Shown: positions 6,672 through 15,125, numbered from the stretch's first letter. The stretch: 15,479 nucleotides of DNA from Firmicutes bacterium UBA6811 (GCA_002452295.1 DKEX01000057.1:522-16000); one strand, 5' to 3'. Program-made: numbers and translations. The notes: generated from the sequence alone by a model not told the origin.

Positions 6672-9395
6672 GTGCGGCGTTATATTGGCCTTGTCATAGC
6701 GGCGGTGATCGTGATCCTGGTTACGTCCTTTCGCGGGATCGCAACGCTCTTTACGGATATCCTGTGGTTTCGCGCGGTTGGGTACCCGCAGGCGTTCTGG
6801 GTCCCGATAGCGTCCCGGGCTGCGCTCGGCGTCGCCATCGCCGTGGTCTTTTTCGCATTCTTCTATGCCAATCTCAGGGTGGCGGGAAGGAGCCTGGGAA
6901 GGTTCTCCTCGCTCTTCCAGCCGCCTGGCATCCCTGTGCAGTTGACGGAGAAGAGGGCGGGACTGGTCTTTTTGCTTGTCAGCGTGGTCCTGGCGGCGCT
7001 TGCCGGGCTTGGAGGGTCTTCATACTGGATGGTCGTCCAGCAGTTTCTGCACCGCGCGCCCGGAGGGGTGACAGACCCGCTGTTCGGCCTTGACGTGGGA
7101 TTCTACCTGTTTACCCTGCCATTCTACCGGTTCGTGTACTCGATGCTCATGACCCTGATAGTCCTCGCGGCTGTCTCGGTGGCCGCGATCTACATTCTTA
7201 CGAGATCCCTCGCGCTGCGTGGCACGCGCGTGGTAGGGACTTCCCTGGCGAAACAGCACGTCGCGGCCCTCATCGCTTTCGGCTTCCTGCTGAAGGCCTG
7301 GGGATACCGCCTTGCCACGCTGGGGCTGGTGTACTCGCCCCGCGGCGTCGTGTTCGGAGCAAGCTATACCGACGTGCACGCGCAGCTGCCAGCTCTCAAC
7401 ATCCTGTGCGTCATCGCTCTCATTGCTGGCATTCTGGTTCTTGCCAGCGTGTTCGTTCGTGCCGAGAATCTTACGCTCGCGGCCATTGGGGCGCTCGTCG
7501 CAGGATCGTTTCTCCTTGGGTCGGTATACCCTGCGGCCGTCCAGAAGCTCTCCGTGGAGCCCAATGAGCTTTCAAGGGAGCGTCCGTACATAGAGTATAA
7601 CATCAAAGCGACCCGCGACGCCTTCGGGCTTAGCGACGTCGAGGTGCGGCCTTTCGACGTGCGAAATGACATCACCTTCGAGAGGCTCATGACGGCGCAC
7701 CGGGACACGGTGGACAGCATCAGGCTGTGGGACTGGCGACCCCTGATTCAGACCTACAAGCAACTACAAGAGATCCGGGTGTACTATGACTTCAACGATA
7801 TCGACATCGACAGGTACACTGTGGACGGCAAGACGCGGCAGGTTGCGCTGTCACCGCGAGAGCTATCCTCGGCCGAACTACCTGAGCAGGCGAAAACGTG
7901 GGTGAACCAGCATCTCGTGTATACCCACGGCTACGGCCTTGCCATGAACGATGTGAGCGAGGTCTCCGCCGAGGGTCTACCGAGATTCATGATAAAGGAT
8001 ATACCCCCAAGAGGGGAACCCGGGTTCGAGGTCGCCCGCCCGGAGGTTTACTACGGGGAACGCACCGACTCCTACGTCGTGGTCGGGACGTCCGCCCGGG
8101 AGTTCGATTACCCTAAGGGAGAGGCCAACGCGTACACGCACTATGAGGGGCATAGCGGCGTTCCGCTGTCGTCCTTCTGGCGAAAGGCGGCGTTTGCCGC
8201 GAGCTTTGGAAGCCTGAAGCTCCTCATGTCGACAGACATGACCCGCGAGAGCCGCGTGCTATATATTCGCAACATCCACGACCGGGTGCGGACGATAGCG
8301 CCGTTCCTTGTCTACGACAGGGATCCCTACCTCGTTCTCGCCGATGGCCGGCTCCTCTGGATGTGGGACGCGTACACTGCAAGCAGCCTTTATCCGTTCT
8401 CCCAGCCGGCCGAGGAGGGCATCAACTACATCCGCAACTCGGTCAAGGTGATTGTGGACGCGTACAATGGTGACGTGACGTTCTACGTGCCCGACCCGGA
8501 CGAGCCCATCATCCGAAGCCTGTCTGGCGTGTTCCCGGGGATGTTCGTTCCCCTCTCAGGGATGCCGGACGCTCTACGAGCCCATGTGCGCTACCCGGAG
8601 GACCTCTTCGCCATCCAGGCCCGGGTGCTCAACACCTACCACATGACCGACCCGGACACGTTCTATAATCGTGAGGATTTCTGGAACTTCCCGGTCGAGA
8701 TATACGGCGGAGAGCGCCAGGGGGTGCAGCCTTACTATGTTTTCATGCGCGCGCCGGGTGATGAGCGGGCCGAGTATCTCCTGATACTCCCGTTCACGCC
8801 GTCGGGCAAGGACAACATGATCGCCTGGCTCGCCGCACGAAACGACTTCCCGGGCTACGGGGGGCTCGTGCTCTACACCTTCCCCAAGGACCGGCTCGTG
8901 TACGGGCCCATGCAGGTTGAGTCAAGGATCGACCAGAACCCCTCGATATCGCAGGCCCTCACCCTGTGGAGTCAGCGCGGGTCCAGGGTGGTGCGGGGGA
9001 ACCTCCTGGTCATCCCCGTGGAGAACTCCATTCTTTATGTGGAGCCCCTGTACCTCCTTGCGGAGCGAAGCGAGCTTCCCGAGCTCAAGAGGGTCATAGC
9101 GGTTTTCGGTAACGCAGTGGCCATGGACGCCACGCTGGAGGGGGCGCTGGCCGCGGTGTTCGGCGTTGCGCCTGAGGCTCAAGGGGTGCCCGCCCCACCC
9201 GAGCCGGCGGTCCCCGCGCCTTCGGGGGTAGCGCCCGAGGAGAAGGCTATGACCATGCGCGACCTTGCCGAGCAGGCGGTCCGGGCGTATGAAGCAGCGG
9301 ACCGGCGGCTCCGTGAGGGTGACTTCGCGGGGTTCGGCGAGTCGCTGTCAGATCTCGGGACGCTGTTGCGACAGCTTGAGGAGAGGGCGAAATGA
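6672..9395 (+). CDS. UPF0182 (COG1615) family large membrane protein
   Basis: The protein has 907 residues from GTG 6672. About seven transmembrane segments lie in the first 300 residues, including YIGLVIAAVIVILVTSF, LGVAIAVVFFAFFYANL and VLAALAGLGGSSYWMV. Then comes a large domain outside the cytoplasm containing family landmarks: SVEPNELSRERPYIEYNI, IRLWDWRPLIQTYKQLQEIR, NDIDIDRYTVDG, YVVVGTSAREFDYPKG, DPYLVLADGRLLWMWDAYT and QNPSISQALTLWSQRGSRVV. A Pro/Ala-rich linker and a short coiled segment close the C-terminus (about 845-907). The biochemical function of the family is unknown. GTG 6672 is preferred because GGGGGGAA precedes it and the first membrane helix follows at once; an ATG at 6597 would add 25 residues but lacks a ribosome site. 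The stop overlaps the glycosylase start by 4 bp. Confidence 0.93.
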   Translation: MRRYIGLVIAAVIVILVTSFRGIATLFTDILWFRAVGYPQAFWVPIASRAALGVAIAVVFFAFFYANLRVAGRSLGRFSSLFQPPGIPVQLTEKRAGLVFLLVSVVLAALAGLGGSSYWMVVQQFLHRAPGGVTDPLFGLDVGFYLFTLPFYRFVYSMLMTLIVLAAVSVAAIYILTRSLALRGTRVVGTSLAKQHVAALIAFGFLLKAWGYRLATLGLVYSPRGVVFGASYTDVHAQLPALNILCVIALIAGILVLASVFVRAENLTLAAIGALVAGSFLLGSVYPAAVQKLSVEPNELSRERPYIEYNIKATRDAFGLSDVEVRPFDVRNDITFERLMTAHRDTVDSIRLWDWRPLIQTYKQLQEIRVYYDFNDIDIDRYTVDGKTRQVALSPRELSSAELPEQAKTWVNQHLVYTHGYGLAMNDVSEVSAEGLPRFMIKDIPPRGEPGFEVARPEVYYGERTDSYVVVGTSAREFDYPKGEANAYTHYEGHSGVPLSSFWRKAAFAASFGSLKLLMSTDMTRESRVLYIRNIHDRVRTIAPFLVYDRDPYLVLADGRLLWMWDAYTASSLYPFSQPAEEGINYIRNSVKVIVDAYNGDVTFYVPDPDEPIIRSLSGVFPGMFVPLSGMPDALRAHVRYPEDLFAIQARVLNTYHMTDPDTFYNREDFWNFPVEIYGGERQGVQPYYVFMRAPGDERAEYLLILPFTPSGKDNMIAWLAARNDFPGYGGLVLYTFPKDRLVYGPMQVESRIDQNPSISQALTLWSQRGSRVVRGNLLVIPVENSILYVEPLYLLAERSELPELKRVIAVFGNAVAMDATLEGALAAVFGVAPEAQGVPAPPEPAVPAPSGVAPEEKAMTMRDLAEQAVRAYEAADRRLREGDFAGFGESLSDLGTLLRQLEERAK

Positions 9396-10324
9396 GTTCG
9401 GTGAGGCCGAAGGTCGAGTCGCGCGGTGGCAGGGTAGTCATCTCAGGCATCTCGCCGTTCGACCTGAAGAACACCCTCGAGTCCGGGCAGGCCTTTCGCT
9501 GGCGCACCGAGGATGGCGTGTTTACGGGCGTGGTACGCGGGAGGGTCATCCGGGCAAAGCAGGACGGCGAATCCCTCGTGCTCCTGGGGTCGGTGGACGA
9601 CGGACTGGTCCACGCGGCGGTTCGGTACTTCTCGCTGGACGTGGATCATGCGAGCATCGAGAGGCAGCTCACGGAGAAGGATCACGCTCTCAGATGCGCG
9701 GTGATGTCTTTTCCGGGGCTGCGCCTGCTCCGGCAGGACCCGTGGGAGTGCCTTGTGTCGTTCATCCTCTCGGCGCGGAACGCCATCCCGCTCATCCGTC
9801 GGGCGGTGGAGCAGATAGCAAGGACCTACGGGGATTCAATCGCGCAGGGCGACGCCGGGGCAAGCGGCGCCAATGGGGGGGAAGGCTTGCATTACAGCTT
9901 CCCGACACCCGGCCAGCTCGCGTCAGCGGACGTCCTTGACCTTGTGAGGTGCGGGGCGGGTTTCAGGTCACAGTACGTGAAGGCTGCAGCCGAGAGAGTG
10001 GCCTGCGGCGACATCGACCTCGGCAGCCTGAGGGGCCTTTGCTACGAGGCCGCGAAGGAGAGCCTCATGACCCTGCGCGGCGTGGGGGAGAAGATCGCCG
10101 ACTGCGTCCTCCTGTTTTCGCTCGGGTTTTACGAGGCGTTTCCGATCGATGTATGGATGACAAGGGTGATGCGGTACTTCTACTTCGGCGGCAGCAAGGT
10201 GTCCGCGGCGACGATAGCGCAGTTCGCGCAAGAGAGGTTTGGCGATCTCGCAGGCTACGCCCAGCAGTACCTGTTCCACTACGCTCGAAACCGGCTGGCG
10301 GACGAGATCCGCGGGCTCGAATGA
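9392..10324 (+). CDS. 8-oxoguanine DNA glycosylase/AP lyase, OGG1-like
   Basis: The protein has 310 residues. An OGG_N-type beta domain fills residues about 15-110 (SPFDLKNTLESGQAFRWR near 21-38), followed by the HhH-GPD domain. The hairpin reads LRGVGEKIADC with catalytic Lys K234, and the activating Asp is D253 in FPIDVWM; the 19-residue spacing equals that of human OGG1 (K249/D268). The enzyme excises 8-oxoguanine opposite C and nicks the abasic site through a Schiff base on the Lys. A Gly/Ala-rich insert near residues 152-168 is probably a loop. The ATGA overlap with the UPF0182 gene and GAGGAGAGGG just upstream imply translational coupling. The last helix has FHYARNRLADE, as in bacterial relatives. 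Confidence 0.93.
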   Translation: MSSVRPKVESRGGRVVISGISPFDLKNTLESGQAFRWRTEDGVFTGVVRGRVIRAKQDGESLVLLGSVDDGLVHAAVRYFSLDVDHASIERQLTEKDHALRCAVMSFPGLRLLRQDPWECLVSFILSARNAIPLIRRAVEQIARTYGDSIAQGDAGASGANGGEGLHYSFPTPGQLASADVLDLVRCGAGFRSQYVKAAAERVACGDIDLGSLRGLCYEAAKESLMTLRGVGEKIADCVLLFSLGFYEAFPIDVWMTRVMRYFYFGGSKVSAATIAQFAQERFGDLAGYAQQYLFHYARNRLADEIRGLE

Positions 10325-10469
10325 CGAGTGCTGCACTGGCGCCGCGTATGCTGCGCGCGCCTCATGGCTATGACGCACTTACTGACCTCGCGGGCCGCGA
10401 ACGTCTCGAGGCTTGTCCTGATGCGCGGCCGCCGTGGCCCTGGGGCCTGCCGCTGCCGGAGGGGAGAGC

Positions 10470-11303
10470 ATGCCGGAGCATGGCGTAACCGGAGAACGTC
10501 AGTCGATCTCCCGTGAGATAGCGGAGCTTGCGCGGATGGTGGTGGACGTCGGGCGATGCGTGGTCCTTACCGGGGCAGGGATATCCACCGAAAGCGGCAT
10601 CCCTGACTTCCGCAGCCCCGGGACCGGCCTGTGGACCCAGGTGGACCCGATGGAGATTCTGTCGGCTACCGCATTCCGCACGAAGCCCGAGGCGTTCTAC
10701 CAGTTTATCCTGAGATTATGCGACTCGCTCCGGGCGGCGGAGTCCAACGATGGGCACAGGGCCATCGCCAGGCTGGAGGAGATGGGTCTCATAGACGTCG
10801 TGGTGACGCAGAACATCGACGGGCTTCACCAGCGTGCCGGGTCCAGGAACGTCCTCGAGGTCCACGGCCACCTGCGCACGGGAACCTGCGTGAAGTGCCG
10901 GCGGTCGTATGATATGGGGTTCGTGCTGGACGTGGTGAGGCGCGGCAGCCTGCCCAGGTGTGACGCGTGCAAGGGGCTGATAAAGCCGGATGTGGTGCTC
11001 TTTGAGGATCCGCTGCCGGTGGACTTCGTCCTCGCCCAGCAGGCTGTGATAGAATCTGACCTGCTCATCGCGGTGGGGTCCAGCCTTGAGGTGGCGCCGG
11101 TGTGCTACCTGCCGGGGCTGGCCTCGCGCCTCGCCATCGTGAACCTGATGCCTACGAGCTACGACTCCCGGGCGCAGGTGGTCATACACGCCAGGGCAGG
11201 CCTGGCGCTGGCGGCGCTGGCAGAAGCCGTCCGCCTGGAAAGTGGAGGGAACAGCCATTCAGAGCAGGAGGATAGCAGGAATAGCCCTGGTGATATAGAA
11301 TAG
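10470..11303 (+). CDS. Sir2-family NAD-dependent protein deacylase (CobB-like)
   Basis: The protein has 277 residues. NAD-binding motifs: GAGISTESGIPDFRSPGTGL from residue 35, and TQNIDGLHQRAG from residue 113. The catalytic His is H132 (EVHGH). A structural zinc site has C140-x2-C143 and C164-x2-C167. GSSLEVAPV follows near residue 205. It removes acyl groups from lysines using NAD, in the cytoplasm; acetyl versus longer acyl specificity cannot be read safely. ATG 10470 is chosen because GGAGGGGAGAGC precedes it; an in-frame start at 10434 has no good site. The last 20 or so residues are a polar, Ser/Glu-rich tail. It lies 145 nt after the glycosylase, and that gap contains nothing I recognise. 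Confidence 0.95.
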   Translation: MPEHGVTGERQSISREIAELARMVVDVGRCVVLTGAGISTESGIPDFRSPGTGLWTQVDPMEILSATAFRTKPEAFYQFILRLCDSLRAAESNDGHRAIARLEEMGLIDVVVTQNIDGLHQRAGSRNVLEVHGHLRTGTCVKCRRSYDMGFVLDVVRRGSLPRCDACKGLIKPDVVLFEDPLPVDFVLAQQAVIESDLLIAVGSSLEVAPVCYLPGLASRLAIVNLMPTSYDSRAQVVIHARAGLALAALAEAVRLESGGNSHSEQEDSRNSPGDIE

Positions 11304-11360
11304 CATTCAGAGAGTTCCGGCGTGACACGCAAAGACGACTCGGTCCGGGGAGGGATCGTT

Positions 11361-11477
11361 GTGGGTGCGAAAGTGCCGGCGAAGAGGGAGAAAAAGAAAC
11401 CGAAGAAACAAAAGGCCCAGCTCCCCAAGGCCCAGAGCCAAAGCGACAGCAGATTCTCGATACTGAACAGGCAATGA
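11361..11477 (+). CDS. Possible small Lys-rich protein upstream of the MreB-like gene
   Basis: A 38-codon frame starts at GTG 11361 with GGGGAGGG ending 6 nt upstream and stops at TGA 11475. The translation is strongly basic (KVPAKREKKKPKKQKAQ near residues 4-20) and ends SDSRFSILNRQ. The same frame extends back to a GTG at 11322 without a ribosome site. The codons are AAG/AAA-rich, unlike the surroundings, and no family is recognised. It sits 24 nt before the MreB-like gene, so it could be a small partner, a leader peptide or chance. The ribosome site is the main support. Confidence 0.4.
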   Translation: MGAKVPAKREKKKPKKQKAQLPKAQSQSDSRFSILNRQ

Positions 11478-11501
11478 AACGCAGAAAAGGAGCACGAAAC
11501 T

Positions 11502-12539
11502 GTGGCGCGTAGAGGGTACAGCTTCTTTGTGCGCGATATGGCGATAGATCTTGGCACGGCAAACTCCCTTGTGTACGTAACAAGACGCGGCGTGGTCATG
11601 TTTGAGCCGTCGGTGGTGGCCATCGACGAGGGCAGCGGCGAGGTCCTGGCCGTAGGCAACGAGGCCAAGCAGATGATCGGCCGGACCCCAGGGGCTATCA
11701 GGGCGGTGCGTCCACTGAAGCAGGGCGTGATCGCAAGCTTTGACATGACAAAGCACCTCCTGCGCTACCTCATCAGAAGGGGTTGCCGCGGGAGGGCGCT
11801 GATCCGGCCCCGCGTCATCGTGTCGGTTCCCGCAGATGTGACAGAGGTGGAGCGGAGGGCGGTCATCGACGCCACCATCGAGGCAGGGGCGCGGGCGGCG
11901 TTTCTCATCGAAGAGCCTGTCGCCGCCGCTATCGGCGTGGGGTTGCCCGTGCAGGAGCCGACGGGTAGCATGGTGGTGGACGTCGGCGGCGGCATGACGA
12001 ATGCGGCGGTGATCTCGCTCGGCGGCATCGTCTCGGGCTGCTCCGTGAGGGTCGGCGGGGACGACATGGACGAGGCGATCGTGCGGCATGTGCGGCGTAA
12101 CTATAACCTCATGATCGGAGAGCGCACAGCCGAGGACGTGAAGATCGGCATAGGCTCTGTCTGGCCCCTACAGGAGGAGCTTTCCATGGAAGTGCGCGGG
12201 CGGGACTACGTGACCGGCCTCCCGAAGAGCATCACCCTTACTTCGCAGGAGGCGCGGGAGGCGCTCGCGGAGCCGATGGCGTCCATCGCAGCGGGGGTCC
12301 GTAGCACGCTAGAGAACACTCCACCGGAACTCATCGGCGATGTGATAGACAAGGAGATAGTTGTCACTGGCGGAGGCGCGCTACTGCGCGGCATCGACCG
12401 CTACATCTCCAGGGAGACGTGCATACCTGTGAGATGCGCTGATAACCCGCTCATGAGCGTGGTGATGGGCGCCGGCAGGGCGCTGGAGGAACTCGACCTT
12501 CTCGAGCGCGTGGCCAACGCGTCACGGAAGGCGAGATAG
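11502..12539 (+). CDS. MreB/Mbl-family bacterial actin (rod-shape determining), divergent
   Basis: The protein has 345 residues, the normal length. GTG 11502 is preceded by AAAAGGAG at 8 nt. Phosphate-1 motif AIDLGTANS (14-22), connecting motif IEEPVAAAIGVGLPV (136-150), phosphate-2 motif VVDVGGGMTNAAVISLGGIV (158-177) and adenosine motif VTGGGALLRG (288-297) place it in the MreB/Mbl/MreBH group. These form membrane-bound filaments that guide cell-wall synthesis. Where typical members have GGGTTEVAV, this has GGGMTNAAV, so one phosphate-site Thr and the following acidic residue are changed. The amphipathic or basic N-terminus (ARRGYSFF) could bind membrane. No mreC or mreD follows, so it is probably a paralogue outside the mreBCD operon, as mbl is in Bacillus. 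Ribosome and membrane roles are from family knowledge. Confidence 0.92.
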   Translation: MARRGYSFFVRDMAIDLGTANSLVYVTRRGVVMFEPSVVAIDEGSGEVLAVGNEAKQMIGRTPGAIRAVRPLKQGVIASFDMTKHLLRYLIRRGCRGRALIRPRVIVSVPADVTEVERRAVIDATIEAGARAAFLIEEPVAAAIGVGLPVQEPTGSMVVDVGGGMTNAAVISLGGIVSGCSVRVGGDDMDEAIVRHVRRNYNLMIGERTAEDVKIGIGSVWPLQEELSMEVRGRDYVTGLPKSITLTSQEAREALAEPMASIAAGVRSTLENTPPELIGDVIDKEIVVTGGGALLRGIDRYISRETCIPVRCADNPLMSVVMGAGRALEELDLLERVANASRKAR

Positions 12540-12547
12540 GCCACGGT

Positions 12548-12581
12548 GCCCGCGGGGCGTGAACGCCCGCGGGGCGTGAAC
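12548..12581 (+). repeat. Perfect 17-bp tandem duplication after the MreB-like gene
   Basis: GCCCGCGGGGCGTGAAC occurs at 12548-12564 and again, without gap, at 12565-12581. Each unit can form a small GCCC-GCG-GGGC hairpin. No T-run follows. It begins 8 bp after the stop codon and may act as an RNA 3'-end stabiliser, or be a simple slippage duplication. Confidence 0.8.
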
Positions 12582-12717
12582 GATGGAACCGGCCGACCAC
12601 GAGCGCGATCGATGCGGTCGAGTGGCCGGGCAACGTCGCATGCTCCCGGGGTATTCTGCCCTTTGCTCAGGCCAGGTGCTGCTTCGCGGGCGAACGTGGG
12701 TCAACGGCGAACGGCTA

Positions 12718-12746
12718 TTGACTCGCCTTGCAGGTTCGTCTATAAT
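12718..12746 (+). promoter_or_regulatory. Sigma-A promoter of the tRNA operon
   Basis: TTGACT (12718-12723) and TATAAT (12741-12746) are separated by exactly 17 bp, the best promoter in the window. It lies about 48 bp before the first tRNA. Transcription should start near 12753 and read through all three tRNA genes. Confidence 0.88.
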
Positions 12747-12794
12747 GAGTATTGCGCCGGGGGCAACAGGTGCGGCGCCCATATCAGTGTTATC

Positions 12795-12870
12795 GGGCGG
12801 ATAGCTCAGTTGGGAGAGCACCTCCCTTACAAGGAGGGGGTCGGCAGTTCAAATCTGCCTTCGCCCACCA
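12795..12870 (+). tRNA. tRNA-Val (anticodon TAC)
   Basis: A complete cloverleaf: acceptor GGGCGGA/TTCGCCC, D-arm GCTC/GAGC, anticodon stem CCTCC/GGAGG with loop CTTACAA (anticodon TAC at 12828-12830), T-arm GGCAG-TTCAAAT-CTGCC, discriminator A and encoded CCA. Confidence 0.97.
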
Positions 12871-12904
12871 GACGTAAACAAGACAATTGCAGATAGAGTT
12901 TCGC

Positions 12905-12982
12905 GGAGGCGTGGTGTAGCTGGTCTAACATACCTGCCTGTCACGCAGGAGATCGCGGGTTCGAATCCCGTCGCTTCCGCCA
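12905..12982 (+). tRNA. tRNA-Asp (anticodon GTC)
   Basis: Complete cloverleaf: acceptor GGAGGCG/CGCTTCC, D-arm GTGT/ACAT, anticodon stem CCTGC/GCAGG with loop CTGTCAC (anticodon GTC at 12940-12942), T-arm GCGGG-TTCGAAT-CCCGT (last pair G-T), discriminator G as expected for Asp, and encoded CCA. It is 34 nt after tRNA-Val and 8 nt before the tRNA-Phe fragment. Confidence 0.97.
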
Positions 12983-12990
12983 TTTTCCTC

Positions 12991-13189
<199 letters not shown>

Positions 13190-13221
13190 CCCTCCAAGTA
13201 CGACTCTTGGGGGGTTTTGTT
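13190..13221 (+). terminator. Intrinsic terminator overlapping the recombinase ribosome site
   Basis: CCCTCCAAG (13190-13198), loop TACGACT, CTTGGGGGG (13206-13214), then TTTTGTT: a 9-bp stem (one T-G pair) with a T-rich tail. It would end the tRNA transcript. Its 3' arm GGGGGG also lies 7 nt before ATG 13222, so the hairpin would hide that ribosome site. Confidence 0.75.
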
Positions 13222-14211
13222 ATGGGCAAAAGGGGAGGGCCAAGGCCCAAAGGACCGAAGGTGATCGTCAACAGGTTCTCGTCATGGGAAGAAGTGCTCG
13301 CGAGATTCCTCTTCTACAAAGAGACGTGCGGCTCGGCGGCGAGGACGCTCGAGGACTACAGAAAGATCCTCGCCCAGTTCTTCACCAGGACCGCTGCGGA
13401 CTTCAGCGACGGCGATGACCTTCGAGAAAAGGCGCTCGAGTACTTGAGCGCGTTTGAAAACGCGTACACCTTCAACCTCCGAAAGACCTACCTGAAGGCG
13501 TTCTTCAACTGGCTCGTTCAGGAGCACATCCTCGACGCCAACCCGCTCAAAGGTGTTGGGAACAAGAGACTCGAGGAAGAGATACGTCACCTCACGGAAG
13601 ATGAAGTCCGTAAACTCCTCCAGGCCCCGGACAAGCACCAATACTCGGGTTACCGCGATTACGTCATGATGCTCTTGATGCTTGACTGCGGAATCCGCCC
13701 TCACGAAGCGCTGAGCATCCTGCCCCGGCATTTCAATCCCCAGGACGCTACCGTATACATACCTGCCAGCATTGCCAAGACGCGGAGGGACCGCGTCGTT
13801 CCCGTATCATCCAAGACTGCGCTGGAGCTTCGGACACTCATAAGGATCAGGCCGGAAAGGTGGGGCGAGGATAAACCCCTTTTCTGCGCGTGGAACGGGG
13901 CGAAATGCCGGGAGACGTCCTGGGAACACCGGTTCAAGCAGTACGCCGCCAAGGCGAATCTCCCGCAAGCCAGAAGCTACGACCTTCGCCATACGTTTGC
14001 CATCATGTTCCTCAGAAACGGGGGCGACCTCCTCACGCTCAAGAAGATCCTCGGCCACACCACCTTCAGGATGACAGAGCACTACGCGAGGCTCCTCGTT
14101 GAGGATGTGCAGCGAGGGCACAAGACTGCCTCTCCAGTGATGAGCATTCTGAAACAAGATCGTGAACGGCTTACCAAGGTCAACAGACGGGCATCACAGT
14201 CCCCACGCTGA
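13222..14211 (+). CDS. Tyrosine recombinase/integrase (XerC/D-like fold)
   Basis: The protein has 329 residues from ATG 13222. An N-terminal core-binding (SAM-like) domain fills about residues 20-115 (TLEDYRKILAQFF, then NLRKTYLKAFFNWLVQEHIL). The catalytic domain follows: R159 in DCGIRPHEAL, a Lys in SIAKTRRDRVVPV, Y253-D-L-R256-H257 (Tyr where many have the first His), H279 in LGHTTF, and nucleophile Y288 in TEHYARLL. Such enzymes cut and rejoin DNA at paired attachment sites through a 3'-phosphotyrosine. Position directly after a broken tRNA-Phe argues for an integrase of a mobile element rather than housekeeping XerC/D. The start is uncertain: GTG 13261 has an excellent AAAGGA 6 nt upstream and would drop a 13-residue basic tail; ATG 13222 depends on a ribosome site inside the terminator hairpin. 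Confidence 0.93.
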   Translation: MGKRGGPRPKGPKVIVNRFSSWEEVLARFLFYKETCGSAARTLEDYRKILAQFFTRTAADFSDGDDLREKALEYLSAFENAYTFNLRKTYLKAFFNWLVQEHILDANPLKGVGNKRLEEEIRHLTEDEVRKLLQAPDKHQYSGYRDYVMMLLMLDCGIRPHEALSILPRHFNPQDATVYIPASIAKTRRDRVVPVSSKTALELRTLIRIRPERWGEDKPLFCAWNGAKCRETSWEHRFKQYAAKANLPQARSYDLRHTFAIMFLRNGGDLLTLKKILGHTTFRMTEHYARLLVEDVQRGHKTASPVMSILKQDRERLTKVNRRASQSPR

Positions 14212-14366
14212 ACCTGGTGACATCAACTCGAGCCTAGCCGCGCCGGGGCAGACGTTCCCGATCCTCCGCTCCCTCGTCTTGGCAGCCGGCTTCCATGTGC
14301 TGTGCGTTACCCCTCCCACCTCCTCGCGGGGAGGACGACCCCTGTCGCATACTCATGCCGACGCGG

Positions 14367-14388
14367 GGCCGGCGCCTTCTGGCCGGCC
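14367..14388. other. GC-rich inverted repeat after the recombinase gene
   Basis: GGCCGGC (14367-14373), an 8-nt loop and GCCGGCC (14382-14388) form a 7-bp perfect stem in the 254-nt gap 14212-14465. No T-run follows on either strand. A further CCTCC/GGAGG pair lies nearby around 14318-14336. It may end the recombinase transcript weakly; nothing else is recognised in this gap. Confidence 0.35.
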
Positions 14389-14465
14389 GATCATGACGAG
14401 CCAGGGCCGGAAGGCGACTCTCCATACGGAAATACTCGGCATATTGTGCAGGAATATGTAGGGTA

Positions 14466-15125
14466 ATGTCGAATGGGGGATACACGTTCACGGAGACCAA
14501 TGACTTCACGGCATTCAACGATGCGATGGCTGCTCAAGGGTGGCAGCTCATAGTTGTGGATAACCCGTCGAGCGGCGACACGAGCTTCTTGACCAATATC
14601 GAGAACTTCGTCAATGCAGGAGGACATCTCGCCATATCCACATGGCAATCTGATCCGTTCCCGACTCATACCCTGTGGGGAACGCTCGGGTCAACGTCAG
14701 GTGCAGCGCCAGGTGGTGATGTACACCCGATCTACAGATGGGTGGCGACGCACCCCATCTTTAGCACGCCGAACGATGTGCCCGACTTCACAGCGCTCTC
14801 AGACGTATGGTACGGCGTCGACACATTCCCTGGAGATCCTACGGGCACCGGAACCGCCCTGGCCGGCACGACGGAATCCTCCGAACCGGGCAAGGCAACC
14901 ATATTCATCGCAAACGCGGGGCGCACTATCTTCAATGCATTCCTGTTGGATGATGCCGCGGACGATACGGATGTGGCCAACGACGTCGACGGCGATGGAA
15001 AGGCTGACGCTATTGAGTACTGGGAGAACCAGATTGTCTATCTCTTGAGCCAGGCCGGGATACGGACTGTCAGGGTCGCCCCCGCTTCCGTGAGGCACAG
15101 CGGCTCGGGGCCGAGCAACAGGTAG
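14466..15125 (+). pseudogene. Fragment of an extracellular-type protein, probably lacking its N-terminus
   Basis: An open frame of 219 residues has the feel of a glutamine-amidotransferase-like/DUF4350-type flavodoxin fold: YTFTETNDFTAFNDAMAAQG, WQLIVVDNPSS, then NFVNAGGHLAISTW and later KATIFIANAGRTIFNAFLLD. A Ca-binding-like DVANDVDGDGKADAIEYW follows. It starts in the middle of what would normally be the first strand-helix unit, has no signal peptide and only a poor ribosome site (TAGGGTA directly before the ATG). The upstream frame, open for 23 codons to a TGA at 14394, does not read like the missing part. I therefore think it is a 5'-truncated remnant of a secreted protein, perhaps cut by the event that brought the recombinase. 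It could also be a small intact protein; no family is firmly recognised. Confidence 0.5.

Noticed and set aside
11473..11511. 12-codon frame overlapping the small Lys-rich frame and the MreB-like start
   Set aside because: No separate ribosome site and it runs into the MreB-like gene; likely chance.
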